Positions 1 to 13,088 of a stretch of DNA of 64,000 nt are shown here, piece by piece. Within the stretch, counting starts at the first letter, position 1; every line of letters starts with the position of its first letter. Origin of the DNA: Gordius sp. MW1 (Eukaryota > Nematomorpha > Gordioida > Gordea > Gordiidae); contig OZ038527.1 of assembly GCA_964036665.1 (NCBI GenBank), positions 3,410,001-3,474,000 on the forward strand, read 5' to 3'. The notes beneath the pieces are model-generated. The model saw nothing but the letters and a program-made list of their open reading frames with translations, was not told the origin of the DNA and made no database searches. Both the position numbers and the translations under genes were made by a program.

Positions 1-1623
1 CCCAATTGAAGGGATTGCTGATTTATTAAAATATTCATTATAAAAACTGTTTGTAGGATCAAAGGTAGGCGAAAAGAATATTGTAGTTCTGGGGTATAGT
101 AAATGAGTACAGCTGTTGAGGCCTTATCATACATGGCCTGTTTCAATATGTGAAACATCGTACCGTATAGAGCTAACGTTCATCGTAAAACCACAAGTAA
201 CAGCCTAATCCCTCCTAGTTTAAATTCAGCTTGAAATCATCTCTATAAAGCTTAGTCTATGGGGCACATTAAACCTAGTCGGCATCTACACAATGTATAT
301 TATTATCAACATGCTTATTGGTCATGGACATTAATCTTTAAGGATATTAAGAAATAAAATATTATTGGTTTGGGGGTTTTAACGGACTAAAAAAGCTATA
401 TAACTTTTACCTTGTAAAAAATATCAGTACACATGGCTTATAAAGTAAAGAGTACTTACTTGTTTATGTATAATAAACTTTATCAGTGGCCATTTCACAC
501 CCCTCTACATGAAACTTTGTGATCTTTTGAAGACTCATATCGCAATTTTTGTGCGATGGAAATATTCTGCTAAATTTTTAAATTTTATTAATCCCCCCTC
601 ATTCATTGTTCTAATGTTTGAAACACTGCGAGCCAATTGCATAGCAATTAATAACACGTTCAAATATCGAGATTTTGGGGATTATTGATTCTCTGTACGA
701 GAAGACGTCCCAATTTTTTAGACTTGTATCGTTCAAGTGCCTATTTATTCTGGTCTCTTTCTCTCGATAAGCATATAAAAGCTAACAAAAGAATTTGACA
801 ACTATTTAAAACGTCATTTATTAATTAGTATTACAAACAGATAACGGAATCAAAAATTATAAGGCCCCCAAATTCTTAAAAGAGTAAAGACAGGGGAAAA
901 TTTTTGCTTCAAAATAACCTCGCGCCCAAATTTTAGGGGCATGACCCAACTAGATTACTATACTGTTAATTAGCTTTGCACGTTTTTCTGGGGTTTTCAC
1001 GAGCTCTGCTCTCTGCACCCCTAACTAGAAAAATTCTACAGTGCTGTACAGATAAAAGAAGCGGGCGAGGGCCCTAATGAAAATTATTCCCTGATATATT
1101 GATTACATAGCTAATCATGCGCGTGTGTTTATTAATATAAGCTATTTTTTCGAAAACACAATAAAAAAGATGCGAATTTTTAAACACTTAACAATAAACA
1201 CAAAGTAATTTAAAGTATCGAGCACAAGTGCTAAATAAGGTTGACAAATCAAATCCACCACCGATTATTATTAAATTCAATTGTATCACCCATCACCAAA
1301 CACCTAATCAACAGGTTTAATGTGATTTTAATATATTTATTTTGCTAATTTACATCGAATTAAATAATAGATTTGGTTATACGAATTTTTTAACCTCTAT
1401 TTTATTGTTAAAATTGAGAATGTTATTGTTCCTATTTTTTTGGCCCGTAATTACAATTGTAGCCTTATAAAAAAATGACTATTGAATTACAAATATTACA
1501 ATTATTATTTTTTAATGTTTAAAATATGTTATAATGCAATAGTCTTTTCAACCATTTTGGTTTATTTATATTATCTAATTCTGTTAAAGGGCTAGATTTA
1601 ATCATACGGACATTGCATATTGA
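1..1623. other. non-coding AT-rich sequence, no gene seen
   Basis: I see no exon-like reading frame here. It is either the flank or an early intron of the synaptopodin-like gene, whose first visible exon (2196) begins in mid PDZ domain. I looked for the missing first half of that domain (the GLGF-type loop region) and did not find it. Confidence 0.5.
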
Positions 1624-1796
1624 CATGGGCGCAGTCAAGGGGGAGGGGCGCCCCCCCCCCCTAAATAAAAAAAATATTTTTTTAAATGCAAAAACCCTTA
1701 ATAATTAAAAAAAATTATGTTTTGCCCCCCCCCCCCCCCAATTGAACTTTTAAACGTTTCGCCCCCCCCCTGATCCAAAACCTGGATACGCCCATG
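1624..1796. mobile_element. short hAT-type non-autonomous element (CATGGGCG family)
   Basis: The left end CATGGGCGCAGTCAAGG and the right end CCTGGATACGCCCATG are imperfect inverted repeats. The flanks catattga and catataga match at 7 of 8 bases, which I read as an 8-bp target duplication. The inside is poly-C/poly-G tracts and AT-rich filler with no coding capacity. It belongs to the family also seen at 10414, 11265, 13433, 24372, 48892, 56433, 58313, 59260 and 60215. Confidence 0.8.
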
Positions 1797-2195
1797 CATA
1801 TAGATTTACTTTTTGTGATAATATCCTCATAATAACTATTAATAAATTGAATGTATGGGGTTATAATTTAGTGGCAACTTTTGTTAGTTTGGATATAATT
1901 AGATTGAAGTTGCAAAGTATTTTTTAGACAGGTTTCCGACGGTATTCTGAGAATTGCTAACGAAAATCTCTAAATTTTTGTTTTGACTGAAAGCTAATAG
2001 CAATCTCAGAGAAAAAGAATTTTAACATTTTTTTAAAATAATTTTTCAATCAAGTTTGTCACATCATCTATAATCTTAAATGGAGGCATTTTAGTTCCGA
2101 AGATGGAGGGGTTTAACCGTTCTTAAACATTTCTTGAAAACTAAACGATATAATAATATAAGTTTCCTAATTTTAGAAATTCTTGATCAATTTAG

Positions 2196-5100
2196 GTAAG
2201 AACACGCGGGAAAGCTCACAAGTTGCTCTTAGTAGGGGACAAAATATTGTACATTGACGGTATCAAAGTTAGCGATATGATGTTCGAAGAAGCGTTAAAT
2301 AAACTCGACAACGATTATTCTCAATCATTAAACTTAACGATTTGCAGGTACCATGTTTCTCTTATAATTATCCATTAATAAAAAATTTCCTCTAACTACT
2401 TATTAGAAACGAGCCGCTCCCAAAATCTTTGGATGATCCAGCGATGAAAATGGCCATGATTGAACAAACTCACTTAGTAACAAAGTGTCCGCAAGTATAC
2501 ATATAAATTTGATGCTTAAAAATGAGAATGTTATTTTACTCCAGATTTTATCCAGTCAAGCGACCACGAGTAGAGCTCAAAATATCGAAGCAACCATGAG
2601 AGTTACCGTATTACCTAGAACACCTAAGGTTAAGATATTAAGAGATACTTCAAAAGCGGGGCGCAAAATAACCCAAGATCGTGACATCCTACAAAAATAT
2701 GTCAGCAAAATGATAAAGTCATTAATAGCCCAATCTTTAACCAGTATTATATCCAATGCCGAACAAAGGAATGCGAATCAACCTTGTCATAATAATATAA
2801 AAATAACGGGGCAAGTTGACGAAAAATATCAATTGACACCCGCAGGCCATAACGTAGATTTCATTAATATGGATATAATTCAAGTAGAAAAAAATGAAAG
2901 TACCCCAATGATCGCTTCTAAAAAAACGCTAGTTGAAGCAAATAAAGCACCAAAAGTTGAATACCACATGTATATCATGAATGGTAAGAAGGAGGTGTTA
3001 TTAAATCAAGATGTAACTGCGGATGAAATAAACGTTCGAGACTGTTTCAATCGTGAAGACAAAGTAATTTCAGAAATTCCGAATGAATTGTTTTTCAATA
3101 GAGGACGGAAAGTATCTATTGACGCATCGATGCAAACTGACCCATATGACTTTCACAATTTTTTGTCGGAACGGGAAAAAAGACTTATAAATTTACTGTC
3201 GGAAAACGAAACACTCGTATCCACCTTGAAATTAATGGACCCGTTTAAGCATTCAACTCGTGAAGCTCCTCGAAAAAAGGCGAGTTTTGGGGAAGGCAAG
3301 GATATGCAAGGAGAAATCTCCGGAGACAAAAAGTTAGAGGGACAATCACAGAAACTAGATATTTTAGCGCAGATGATGTACAAAGTGGATGACACATTGA
3401 TTAAGCCACGTCCTAGGAAACATTCTAAAGACGTTACCGAATTGATCCCTCAATCGACAAACGGCCTATTTAACTTTCCGCGTTTACAAGATGTCGCCTT
3501 GATAAACAACGTCGAGGATAGAACTCTGAAAACTATTAAATTACAGGACTCACTTACACACGATGACTTCAAACGCGATTCAATTCCATCGATAAGAGCA
3601 TTTAAAGATAACAATTTTAATGCAGGCGGATTACGATATGCCGAAGTCACTTTGGGTATGGGGGTGCCTAAAATAAATTCTAACCCATTGTCTCGTAGCA
3701 ATAACATAGCTAGGAGTACGGATAACTTTAAACGTGGAAAAATACGGAGAGACGTCTGGTTAGAATCGCTGCAGGAATTTCATCCATCGAGCCTGGAAAC
3801 AAAGCTGACCTCTATATCAGGTCCCAGGCTTTATGGTGACTTGTACGAGAAGAGGGAACATGGTCGAGAACGGATATTGGATCCGCTAACTGGGAAAGAA
3901 ATGTCGGCTTCATTCATGGCTGAAAGCACTTGGGCCAATGCCGTAAAAGAGAATCCCTTTGACGGTTCGACTACGCGATGCATGTCGAGCTCATTTCTGT
4001 GTACCCGTTCTATCCAGGATCTAGCAAGGGATAATTATTTTTCCCCCAAAGAAAAATCGCAATTTGAAAGAGAAACTCGTACCGAAAATAGGAACCACCC
4101 TTGTAAACCTGAGAGCGACAATTTTTCTAACCACTACCTATACAAACCGAGTGAAAGTTACGCCACCTACCGTAATGGGCAAGAAAATTCATCCCACTTA
4201 AAAAGAAAGTCGAGCGAAACTAAGCAGCAAAAAGCTGCCTTAGAGCCCAGGGCACATCAAAACTATTCGACGATGAATAACATAGTGGATCCGATCACTA
4301 CCATCAAAATGACAACTAGTTCTCAAGGCTACGATTTTGATAATAAAGACTATGGCTGTAAACAGGTGACGTCGCCCAAACAAAAACTCACCGATTTTTA
4401 CCTTAAAGCAACATCAAGACCTAGTATAACATCGATTACAAATTCTCAAGAAAATCACAATTCTCCGATTCCTTGGCAACAGCTATTTAAAAATCGCAAA
4501 ATTAGCAATGGATGCGCCAATAACGTGGCACAGCCATTTCTCCCTAATCGGACTGTCCCTATGGTAAATGGGCAACACAAAAATGGCACCTCCGGGATGG
4601 TAATATAATATTATTAAGATGATCATCAATTTGGATTTCAAAAAATATAATGTTTTTATTAGCAAAATGGCGATAGAATGGAAATTAACGGAGACAAACA
4701 GCCAAATCAAGTTAACAATCATCAAACCTCCCAAAATTTTATTAAAAGCGAACCAGTTACGCATCAACCTAAAGTAAACAAGCAAACTTATGATGGAAAT
4801 AAAAGTGTTGATTTACCAAAGGATGGTTGTGGGCATTTAAACAATGGTGATCTGGCTCATTCACAAAATTCTTGGCCGTCAAAAAGTCATAATGAAATTG
4901 AGCTGAAGAATGATTCAATGACAAGATCATTAATGACGCATACCTCTCCCAGGTTTTTTTCTAAATTATTTGAAATTTAATGTTTTTCAAAATAGAACCC
5001 CATTTGTTTTTAATACGGTATGTTGCATTAAAAAATATTTTTTGTGTTTGGTATAATGTGACTTCCTTAGTTATTAATAAAATTAATGAGAGTTTAAAGA

Positions 5101-8100
5101 AAATTTACATTAGTCGGTAATAATTTGAAACTACGTTTGAAGTTAAAGATTTTTTTACAAAACAGATACTAAACGTTCTTCTAGGGAAATAATAACTTCG
5201 TCTCACATTATTTGGAAACTTTAGTTATTTTAGACGTGTGTATATTCTATCACAGCAAATCCTTGATAATTCTTCAGAACAGTGCTGACACACTGGATCA
5301 TCAAAATGGTTTACAAAACAAATTTACTACCGACTCGAAGGATAGAATTAATGATGGTGAAAGGGATAAGAGCTGTGATAGCGCGATCGCTTCTACAAGA
5401 AGTATATTTATATTTTAGGGAATATAAATCCATCGGCGTAGTCAGCATGGGGAGTAGTGATTTAAGGTGGATAAACTAATCTTTTTTCGGAAATTTAACT
5501 TTAATTTTACAATTTTAAAAGGGGTTTTAAAATTAAGTGGGGGCAGTTGCCCCTCCTTGCTTCCCCCAGATACGATCATGATTATGTCACAAAGTAAATA
5601 GCTAAGTCTAGGGTTTTTTAAAGTAATTTTAAAATGAACGAGAATTAATGCAATTACTAGAATATTTTTTGTATTAATTTGATATGTCTATAGATTAGAG
5701 ATGCACCGATACCAAGTATCGGCATGGTATCGGCGCCGATACCTTGCCAAAAGAATCGGCCCGATACTTTGCTAGTATCGGCAATTACCAAGCCGATACC
5801 TTTTTCAATATGAAACTCAAAAAATAATATTTATAGTATCTCCTACCAACCACCAACAACAGTACCATCAGAATCATTATTCAGTATGATGGGTGAGATA
5901 GATTCTAATAGGAGAAGAAGGCTTCTTTCGGAGAAAATAGAACAACTAACAATTGTTAAGTTGAACATAAGAGAACTAAATTTTCAATATTAGTTTAATA
6001 TAAGCTATTACACGTATATTTACTTTTTTATAAAATAAATTTATGTATTAATAAAATATAGTGTACCATAATAAAATTTAAATTTCTTTTTTGATCTATT
6101 AATCACAATACTTTTGAATTAATTAATAACAAAATTTATTATTATAAATTAATATTATATTATAAATTATAATTACAATTGTTTTATCGTCAAAATTCTG
6201 ATCTACCAAAATTTGGATGTGACTTAATTTATAATATTTAATTTGCATATATTTTTTAGTATAAAATTTTTTTTTATTATAAGTATCGGCATGGTATCGG
6301 TATCGGCAAAAAAATCTTAAGTATCGGCTGGTATCGGTATCGGCATAAAATAGTGGTATCGGTGCATCTCTACTATAAATAGTTAATATAGATAAGTATA
6401 AAAAGTCCCTAGCCACAGTCTTTGGCGATTTATAAATTAAAATTTGTAAAGTATGTAAAAGAGTTAGATAGTTAGAGGTAAAAGAATATTAACGTAGTTT
6501 AAAAAATATTTATACATTTGATTTTAAAACTTATCTCTATTTCCTGTACTTTATAACATACATTTTTTTCATAAAAAGATGATTTCTGAAAAGATGCTTA
6601 AAATAAATGGCCTCGCATGTAATGAAAGATTAGCTAAAAATTAATAATCACTACTAAAATGTTTTGTTAAAATTAAAAAAGGCTAATTTTAAATTTTGGC
6701 TCATGTTTTTGAATTTCAGTAATTTACATCAGTATTCGGATTATACCTGATAGAAAGATATTTTTTATAAACTATACTCTAGCCCCCAAAAATAGCAACT
6801 ATTTTTAATAAATACTTCTGAGGATATGGTTTTTTTGGAAGACTAATACGTAAATAATTGTACATTTGGCTGTGATAACCATCTAGCACATTAACACGAT
6901 GATGTTTATATTGGATTCTGAATATTGGCGATATTAATTTTGAGACCTGTTCTATAAAAATTACATAATGAATCTAGGAGCAAAAACTAGCTAAAATAAT
7001 ACTGTTAATTTTAACATTACCTATAATCAATAAGATGATAGTTATGTAGATTTAAAGATAAAAGCTTTCTTTAAGCGGACTTTCAAAAACAAAATTAAAT
7101 GTAAAAATGCTTAATTTTACTCACCAAATTAACTCAAAAAAAATAGATATTGTCATTAAAAATTTTATAGAGTTCAACTGTGGCACAACCCTTGTTTAAG
7201 CAATTCTAATCTTGATTTATAAAGATAATTATCTGCGACTAGGTTTTTATTTTAGTAACATCTGGCCGAATTTTTGTTTTAACTTTAATGCTTATATAAA
7301 GAAATTTTTATTAAATTTCTTACTAGGTATATATATATATATATGGGTTTAAATAAATTCAAAATTTTTAAACATTTTTTTGGCTGCCAGTAAGTATGTT
7401 TGGCGGAAGCACATTAAGTTATTTTTTGTTGGAATTTCAAGTTTTGGGAGCAAAAATACTTGCAAATTTAAATCGCTTTCATCATATTAAATCTCTTATA
7501 CATCACGGCTAACTAGCCGAGCAGCATAGCATAGACTTGATGGATATGCTCGAAGTTTGTTATGCAAAAAAAACCACAATGAGAAGAAGGTTATCCTAAC
7601 AACATATGGGAACACTATTTGAAACAAAAAGAATTTTAAAAAAAATTGCCGATGATCTAAAATATTCAGATTGAATATTAATTGTGTTGCTCGTCGCCTC
7701 CCCCCACCTCAACCATTCTTAATTTTGCGTGTAAATTGTATAAATTTGCGTCTAAATAAATTGCCAATAATAAATAGATGATGCGTAAACCAGTAAAACT
7801 AAATGGATATTGAGGATTTATTTTCGCGTTCCTTTTATCATTCTTCGCCCTATGTATCATCATCGGAGTTAATAGAAAGGAAAGATTATAATTTTAAGCA
7901 CAGCGAGTATAAAATTCTTTCGAATAGCATTGAATCTTCCTCTACTTTAAACGATATAAAGACGAATAAACCTAAAAGTAAGTTTCTTTATAATGATTTT
8001 AATGGCGGTTAAGTTTATTTAAACCGTAGCTATTTGCGAAAAAATTAGAAATAATTAAAAACAAACTTTATTTTAAAATAGGCATCCCAATTGATTTGTA

Positions 8101-11100
8101 GATTTTCATTTTAATTAACTTTTAATACGTCTAATGCTAAATTAATTATTAACACTTTAATTCTAAATTATTGAATCAACCCAGGCAGGGGGACAGCTAG
8201 GGGGAGGCAAGGAGGGGCAACTGCCCCCTTCCTAATGAAATCCAAAAATTCTCCAGTATTTAATGTTTCAAGTTATTTAAATGTCAACATTTTGCCCCTT
8301 CTAAATCATTAATGCCCCTTCTTTGATTCACGTCTTAGTTAGGCCAGTGGGCATCTTTTTGGTCATTTTAATAAATTTTAATTTAACATACAAAGTCATA
8401 TCATATTAATAACATTTTCGTTAATCAATATTAAATTCAATGAATAATATTTTTAGAAACTAGTGATCGGGCGTCGTTTGCATAACATTTTTTTGAGCTG
8501 ACTTTATTGAGTTTCAATTGGTAACTGGGTCCATTTTTGCTGATCCCAGTTAATACATAATTATTAATTACAGTTTGGGTGCTAATACAGAACACCATCT
8601 CTATAAGCTGCCTGTAGGAAGCCTCTATCGATTTATAATTGGTGGTTGGCCAAATGAGAATGTTTAGTTAGTCCAGGCGAAATTATTATGATATATTGTA
8701 TCATCTAGGGGAGACCGGGGACTGCCATAAAAAATTAAATTACGGTTTAAAAAAACTAAAAAAGTTTTATATAATTTTTTTTTATTGGAATACATTTTTA
8801 TAGGCTATTTCTACTATTATAAAAAAAATTGCGAAAAAAGTGCTTATAGTTTTTTAAAAAAATCAAAAATCCTAGAAATTTCAAAAGTGCTCGGGGCTAG
8901 TCATAGCTCTGTTCAGGGGATAGATTAACCCTGACGTTTTCACTTCTTATTAGTGTATGCTACCTCAAATCAATAAAAAGATTGTTACTTTATAAAAAAT
9001 ATAGAAAATGCAAATGTAATATGATTGTATTTTATATAATACAAATAAAAATGGGTCTCGCTGACAATCTGACTTAAGTACACTTAAAAGACAAATTCTG
9101 CGATGGAAAAAAACATTTTGTCGTTTTTTAAAGTATAATCATAGTCTATTTCTATTCTAAATTACACTAAGTTAGATTATAAATAAAAATTTTGTTTTTT
9201 AAATCTTGTCATTTGTAAGACCCAATGAAAAATGGCTAGAACTAGCCCCTCTCCGACTAGCCCCGACCCCTATTTTTATGAACAATTAATAATTTAGCAT
9301 GTTATTTTGCGAATAAAAATCTAATCGTTAGACGGTTTTTATATAAAAAATATATCTTTATTAGATAAAACTTAAATTAGACCAAAATATAAAGCCAAAA
9401 AAATTTTATGCGCAAAATACAAAGATTTGTCAAGGCCACTAATAGCCCCGAAAAACGTTTTCCTTCTATAAAAATTTTAAACTTTATTTTTTCTAAACAA
9501 AAATTTTTTTACTTATACTTTATGAAAAAATACACATATGGTTTAAATTTTAATTATATATCATTATTATTTTAAAAATAATAACAAAAATTATAGTAAC
9601 TCCCGGCTACGACTAGCGCCGGTTTCCCCTAAATGCGTTTAAGCGAGTAAATGGGTCGGACCTTTCAAAATTTTAGCAAAATGTAGAAAAATCTGTGCCT
9701 TTTGTAGTTCGGTGGCTGTTAATTCTTTTTTATTTTGTAGCCCATATATATTATTTAAATAATATTAGGGCCATCGCTGTTAAACTTAGCGCCGAGTGTT
9801 AAAGAACAAATCGATATAAGTCATAAGATAGCCAATTCTTTGAGTAGCCCAGAAAATCAGAATAAAGCTTCCATGATGTTTATGAAGAGAGCAGAAAAAG
9901 CCAAAAATTGGGAGAAAATAGCTTACGGAGGCGAAACAGAATATGCGAAAGCTTATAGTAGACGTATATTTAATAATTTAAATTTAATATAAGAACTTTT
10001 TCTTTGCTTAATATGTTACATGTACATATTAAAAGTTTCGAACGGTTTTTTTATAATATAGGAATTTTTATTTAATTTAAATTTCTAAATATATTTGAAT
10101 CTAGAATCAGTAGGAAATGAACGGCGAAGCAGTTTTTATGATGAAAATCGTTATGACACATTGTCCCCGACTGGAATCCCCAAATACGCATCGGATCCAA
10201 GGCATTTAGTCGTAAGAACACCACATATGAAAAATTAGCTACTCTCGCTTATAATTTCTTAGCTTACCTCATAAGTAATGTTTTTTTAAATATTGGCCGA
10301 TCAATTTATATAGCATATATATGTTTAATACATCCTATTTAAGTGTCAGAGTTGTTTTTAAAACCCAAAACGCTATCCTTGACGTTAAAATATTCACATT
10401 ATTTGTTTATAACCATGGGCGTAGCCATGGGGGGCAGGGGGGCGGCTGCCCCCTCTAAATTAAGAAGAAAAAAATTTAGTGCAAAAACGTTAAAAAATTA
10501 AAAAATTTATGTTTTGCCCCCTCTAATAGAACTTTTAAACGTTTTGCCCCCCCCCCTTATTTAAAACCTGGCTACGCCCATGATTATAACATATTGGTTT
10601 CTAAATAGTTGCAATAAATAAAAAAAAATAAACATCACGGTATACTATATAAAAATCCAATTTCTTTTTCATAATAGCCAAATAACATTTCTGTTGCTGA
10701 ATTTTTTAAATTTTGGTAGGGTTTACACATAAAGTTAGTGGATGACGTATAGATAAAGCTTTACTGATGGATATGACAAACGATCAAAAAATATCTTTTA
10801 ACAGATTTTAATATTAAAAACGGTTTTCACAAGTACATGAGGTTATAGGTAGGGTTAATTTTTGAATTAAATTAAAATAATTTGTACTATTAAAGAGAAT
10901 ATATTAAAAAGTTAAAAAGGTATTTTCTTATTTTTAAATAAAAGTAATACATAAATATTTGTTTAATTTTGGCATCTGCCAAATTTAAATTATAATGAGA
11001 ATTTTCCCAATAAATGTGAATTGTCGCAAAGAGATAGGGTTTCATATATTATAAATACAATATAAATGCAATTAATTTCAAAAGATTCTAAATTTTATGC

Positions 11101-12699
11101 AAAACTATTTTATCATTATTTCATAATACTAATCAGTTTTTAAACACTATAATGCTAGAATTATTAGCTCAAAAGAAAGTCAAATTTTTTAGATGTGCTA
11201 GCCTTTTGCAAAAATTCTACTGTATCTCAAGGTTTTTTGCCAATAATATGTTTATAGATTATTGCATGGGCGTAGCCAGGGGGGCACCCCTAAATTACGA
11301 GAGAAAAAAAAATTTTCAATGCAAAAATCGTGAAAAATAAAAAAATTTCGTTGCCCCCCTCTAATTGAATTTTTAAACATTTTGCCCCCCCCCACCCCCT
11401 AAGCCAAAACCTGGCTACGCCCATGTATACATGTGATGGATTACGTTTTCTTGTATTACTTTTAAGGCATTTTCTTTTATATTTGCCACATTTTTGTGAT
11501 AATTACTCAATAAACACTAAAATGGAAAATAATGTATTATTATTTCATTGAAATTTAAAAAACTCGGTTAAACATTTCAGGGATCTCCATTAGAAACGCG
11601 CTACCCAGATTCCAGTATATGTACGCACGACAAAGTATCACCCGACCTCTGCAAGTCTATAGTGAACGACCTTCTAAAAGGTTGCACCTCAAAAGGTCAG
11701 GCTGACCGCGGGGCGCAAATATTCGCCAATAGGCGGCAAAAATCTAATGATTGGGTTGTTGATTCCACTATTACTAAGGAGGAGTGCATGGATTTGCCTT
11801 CGAGACGCTTGGATAATAATAATCTACAATCGGCGGCCTACGGCAAAAACTGGGATTCAACTTACATCCCGCAATACCCAAAATATGAAACTTTTCACGT
11901 AAGAAACCTCAAATTAACGCTTCGTTGTGAAATTAAGTTTTGCTAAAGGAAAGTGACCTCAAATAAATTGTACATTATTCCTCCGAGATAACTAGCCAAA
12001 ACTTTTGGGTTTTATTTATTAACCAATAGGATGAGACAGTTTAGGCAATTTTAATTAATTAAAATGTTATATAAGGTTTTGGGTTAAATCCACCTGGCCG
12101 GAAGATCTTTTTTCGTATGGATAAACAAAAAACTTTGCAAATTATGTCCAAAAAGTTATTATGAAAAATTAGGTTTGTTCCGTTCAAACAGAGCCCAAAA
12201 TTACCGTTTTAGTTTATTATTTCTTTTAAAAACATAATAAATGCAATGTATGTGATCTCTTTATATTTCACATTCTAATTTGTTATTTTGTTCATTTTAT
12301 AGGATCCTGACAGATCTTATGATTCCAATACCTGCTATAATCCATCTACAGTGGATAGAATTAGTCACACATCTTTGTGGGACGGTAATACATCAGTTGA
12401 TAAAATGCGTTTTAAAAATTTTAATACTTTGCCGAGAAGTTGGAAACCGGTGAAAGAAAGTAAGTTATATCCAAAATATAAATTTAAAAAACTTACCAAA
12501 ATCTTAATGTTTAATTTATCTATCTCTAGCTTCTCAAAGTAATGGACATGTGAAAGATGTCTTTGGGACTTACAACAGCGGAACTCTCAGTGAAATGAAT
12601 AGGGCAAACCAGTATCAAAATGATCGGGAAGAGCTTAGAAGATTGAATGAAGATAGAACCTATCGCGATACTAATTATGGAATGGGCACTTTCTTCTAA
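2196..12699 (+). CDS. synaptopodin-2-like PDZ protein (5' incomplete)
   Basis: Exons reconstructed from splice sites and phases: 2196-2347, 2407-2494, 2545-4599, 4663-4952, 4996-5017, 5185-5223, 5278-5401, 7517-7554, 7815-7977, 9769-9963, 10105-10211, 11581-11898, 12303-12459, 12530-12699; they sum to 3918 nt, 1305 codons plus a TAA. The first exon encodes the second half of a PDZ domain (VGDKILYIDGIKV, then LNLTI). Near the C-terminus are two repeats of the type seen in synaptopodin-2 proteins: ASMMFMKRAEKAKNWEKI, and ADRGAQIFANRR followed by a VVD. The middle exon (about 685 residues) is low in recognisable domains, as expected for these disordered actin/Z-disc proteins. In vertebrates SYNPO2 binds actin and alpha-actinin in muscle; an equivalent role here is inference. 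The start codon and N-terminal half of the PDZ are missing. A downstream AATAAA lies at 12754. The exon 9769 donor could instead fall at 9958 in the same phase. Alternative identity: another PDZ scaffold such as a Zasp-like protein. Confidence 0.7.
5432..5580. repeat. degenerate CATGGGCG-family copy
   Basis: Begins near CATCGGCGTAGTCAGC and ends near CAGATACGATCATG, with a GGGGCAG/TGCCCCTCC core typical of the family. No clear target duplication. It lies in an intron of the synaptopodin-like gene. Confidence 0.45.
5696..6372. mobile_element. hAT-type element rich in GTATCGG repeats
   Basis: Terminal inverted repeats TAGAGATGCACCGATACC and GGTATCGGTGCATCTCTA bound a 677-bp AT-rich element whose subterminal zones repeat the GTATCGG motif many times. 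The flanks ctatagat and ctataaat match at 7 of 8 bases, as expected for hAT insertion. It sits in the large intron between exons 5278 and 7517 of the synaptopodin-like gene. The reading frame across 6123-6416 is only a shadow of these repeats. A related element lies at 59478-60195. Confidence 0.85.
6381..7516. other. intron sequence without recognisable element
   Basis: AT-rich intron. The only structure I see is a short (TA)n run near 7328-7344. The next exon (7517-7554, 38 nt) begins after a CTAG acceptor. Confidence 0.5.
8181..8345. repeat. highly degenerate CATGGGCG-family copy
   Basis: Holds the family's G-rich then C-rich core (GGGGCAACTGCCCCC, then TTTTGCCCCTTC) but the ends are eroded beyond recognition. 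It lies in the intron between exons 7815 and 9769. Confidence 0.35.
8708..9629. mobile_element. Tc1/mariner-like TIR element with TA target sites
   Basis: The left end GGGGAGACCGGGGACTGCC and the right end CTAGCGCCGGTTTCCCC are inverted repeats, each bounded by TA (8706-8707 and 9630-9631). This fits a TA-target DNA transposon of the Tc1/mariner type. The inside (about 920 bp) is AT-rich, contains several internal copies of CTAGCCCC/CTAGTC-type motifs in both orientations and has no transposase frame. It sits in an intron of the synaptopodin-like gene. Confidence 0.65.
10414..10582. mobile_element. short hAT-type non-autonomous element (CATGGGCG family)
   Basis: Ends CATGGGCGTAGCCATGG and CCTGGCTACGCCCATG; flanks tttataac and attataac (7 of 8). 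It is inserted in the intron after exon 10105-10211. Confidence 0.85.
11265..11425. mobile_element. short hAT-type non-autonomous element (CATGGGCG family)
   Basis: Perfect 16-bp ends CATGGGCGTAGCCAGG and CCTGGCTACGCCCATG around a C-rich/AT-rich inside. The 8-base flanks (gattattg and tatacatg) do not match well. It is in the intron before exon 11581. The open frame at 11152-11340 is an accident of this element. Confidence 0.8.
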
Positions 12700-12753
12700 A
12701 GCATCTACCATTTCTCGCTGGCTTTATCGTTTGGCGTTAATACTTATTTTTCC

Positions 12754-12759
12754 AATAAA
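12754..12759 (+). promoter_or_regulatory. poly(A) signal of the synaptopodin-like gene
   Basis: AATAAA, 55 bases after the TAA stop at 12697-12699. Confidence 0.6.
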
Positions 12760-12958
12760 TTATTAATTAAATTTTTTATTTAATTAAATTAATTATTATT
12801 TAAACATCATCTTATTTATTTTTGTGCATCGTTTAAAATTTTTTAATCGAAATATTGATATATCATTATAGCTTATTGTACACGCGTGCTTATAGGTGTG
12901 ACGTTTAGCTTTGTATTCCTGGATCGTTTTAGATTATGATCATTATTAATAAACGATT

Positions 12959-13088
12959 GCATATCTTCGGGAACAATTTTATTTTTAGTTTTCGCTTAGT
13001 GTTTAATGTCTGCAAAGGCTAATTCTGCATATCTTCGAGAAAATTTTTTTAGTTTTCCCGTAGTGTTTAATGTCTGCAAAGGCTAGTT
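12959..13088. repeat. two-unit tandem duplication (about 65 bp each)
   Basis: GCATATCTTCG starts both units (12959 and 13026); both end in GTTTAATGTCTGCAAAGGCT. Non-coding, between the synaptopodin-like gene and a hAT relic. Confidence 0.75.

Noticed and set aside
6123-6416. 97-codon minus-strand frame
   Set aside because: It lies across the GTATCGG arrays at the right end of a hAT-type element; no protein-like composition.
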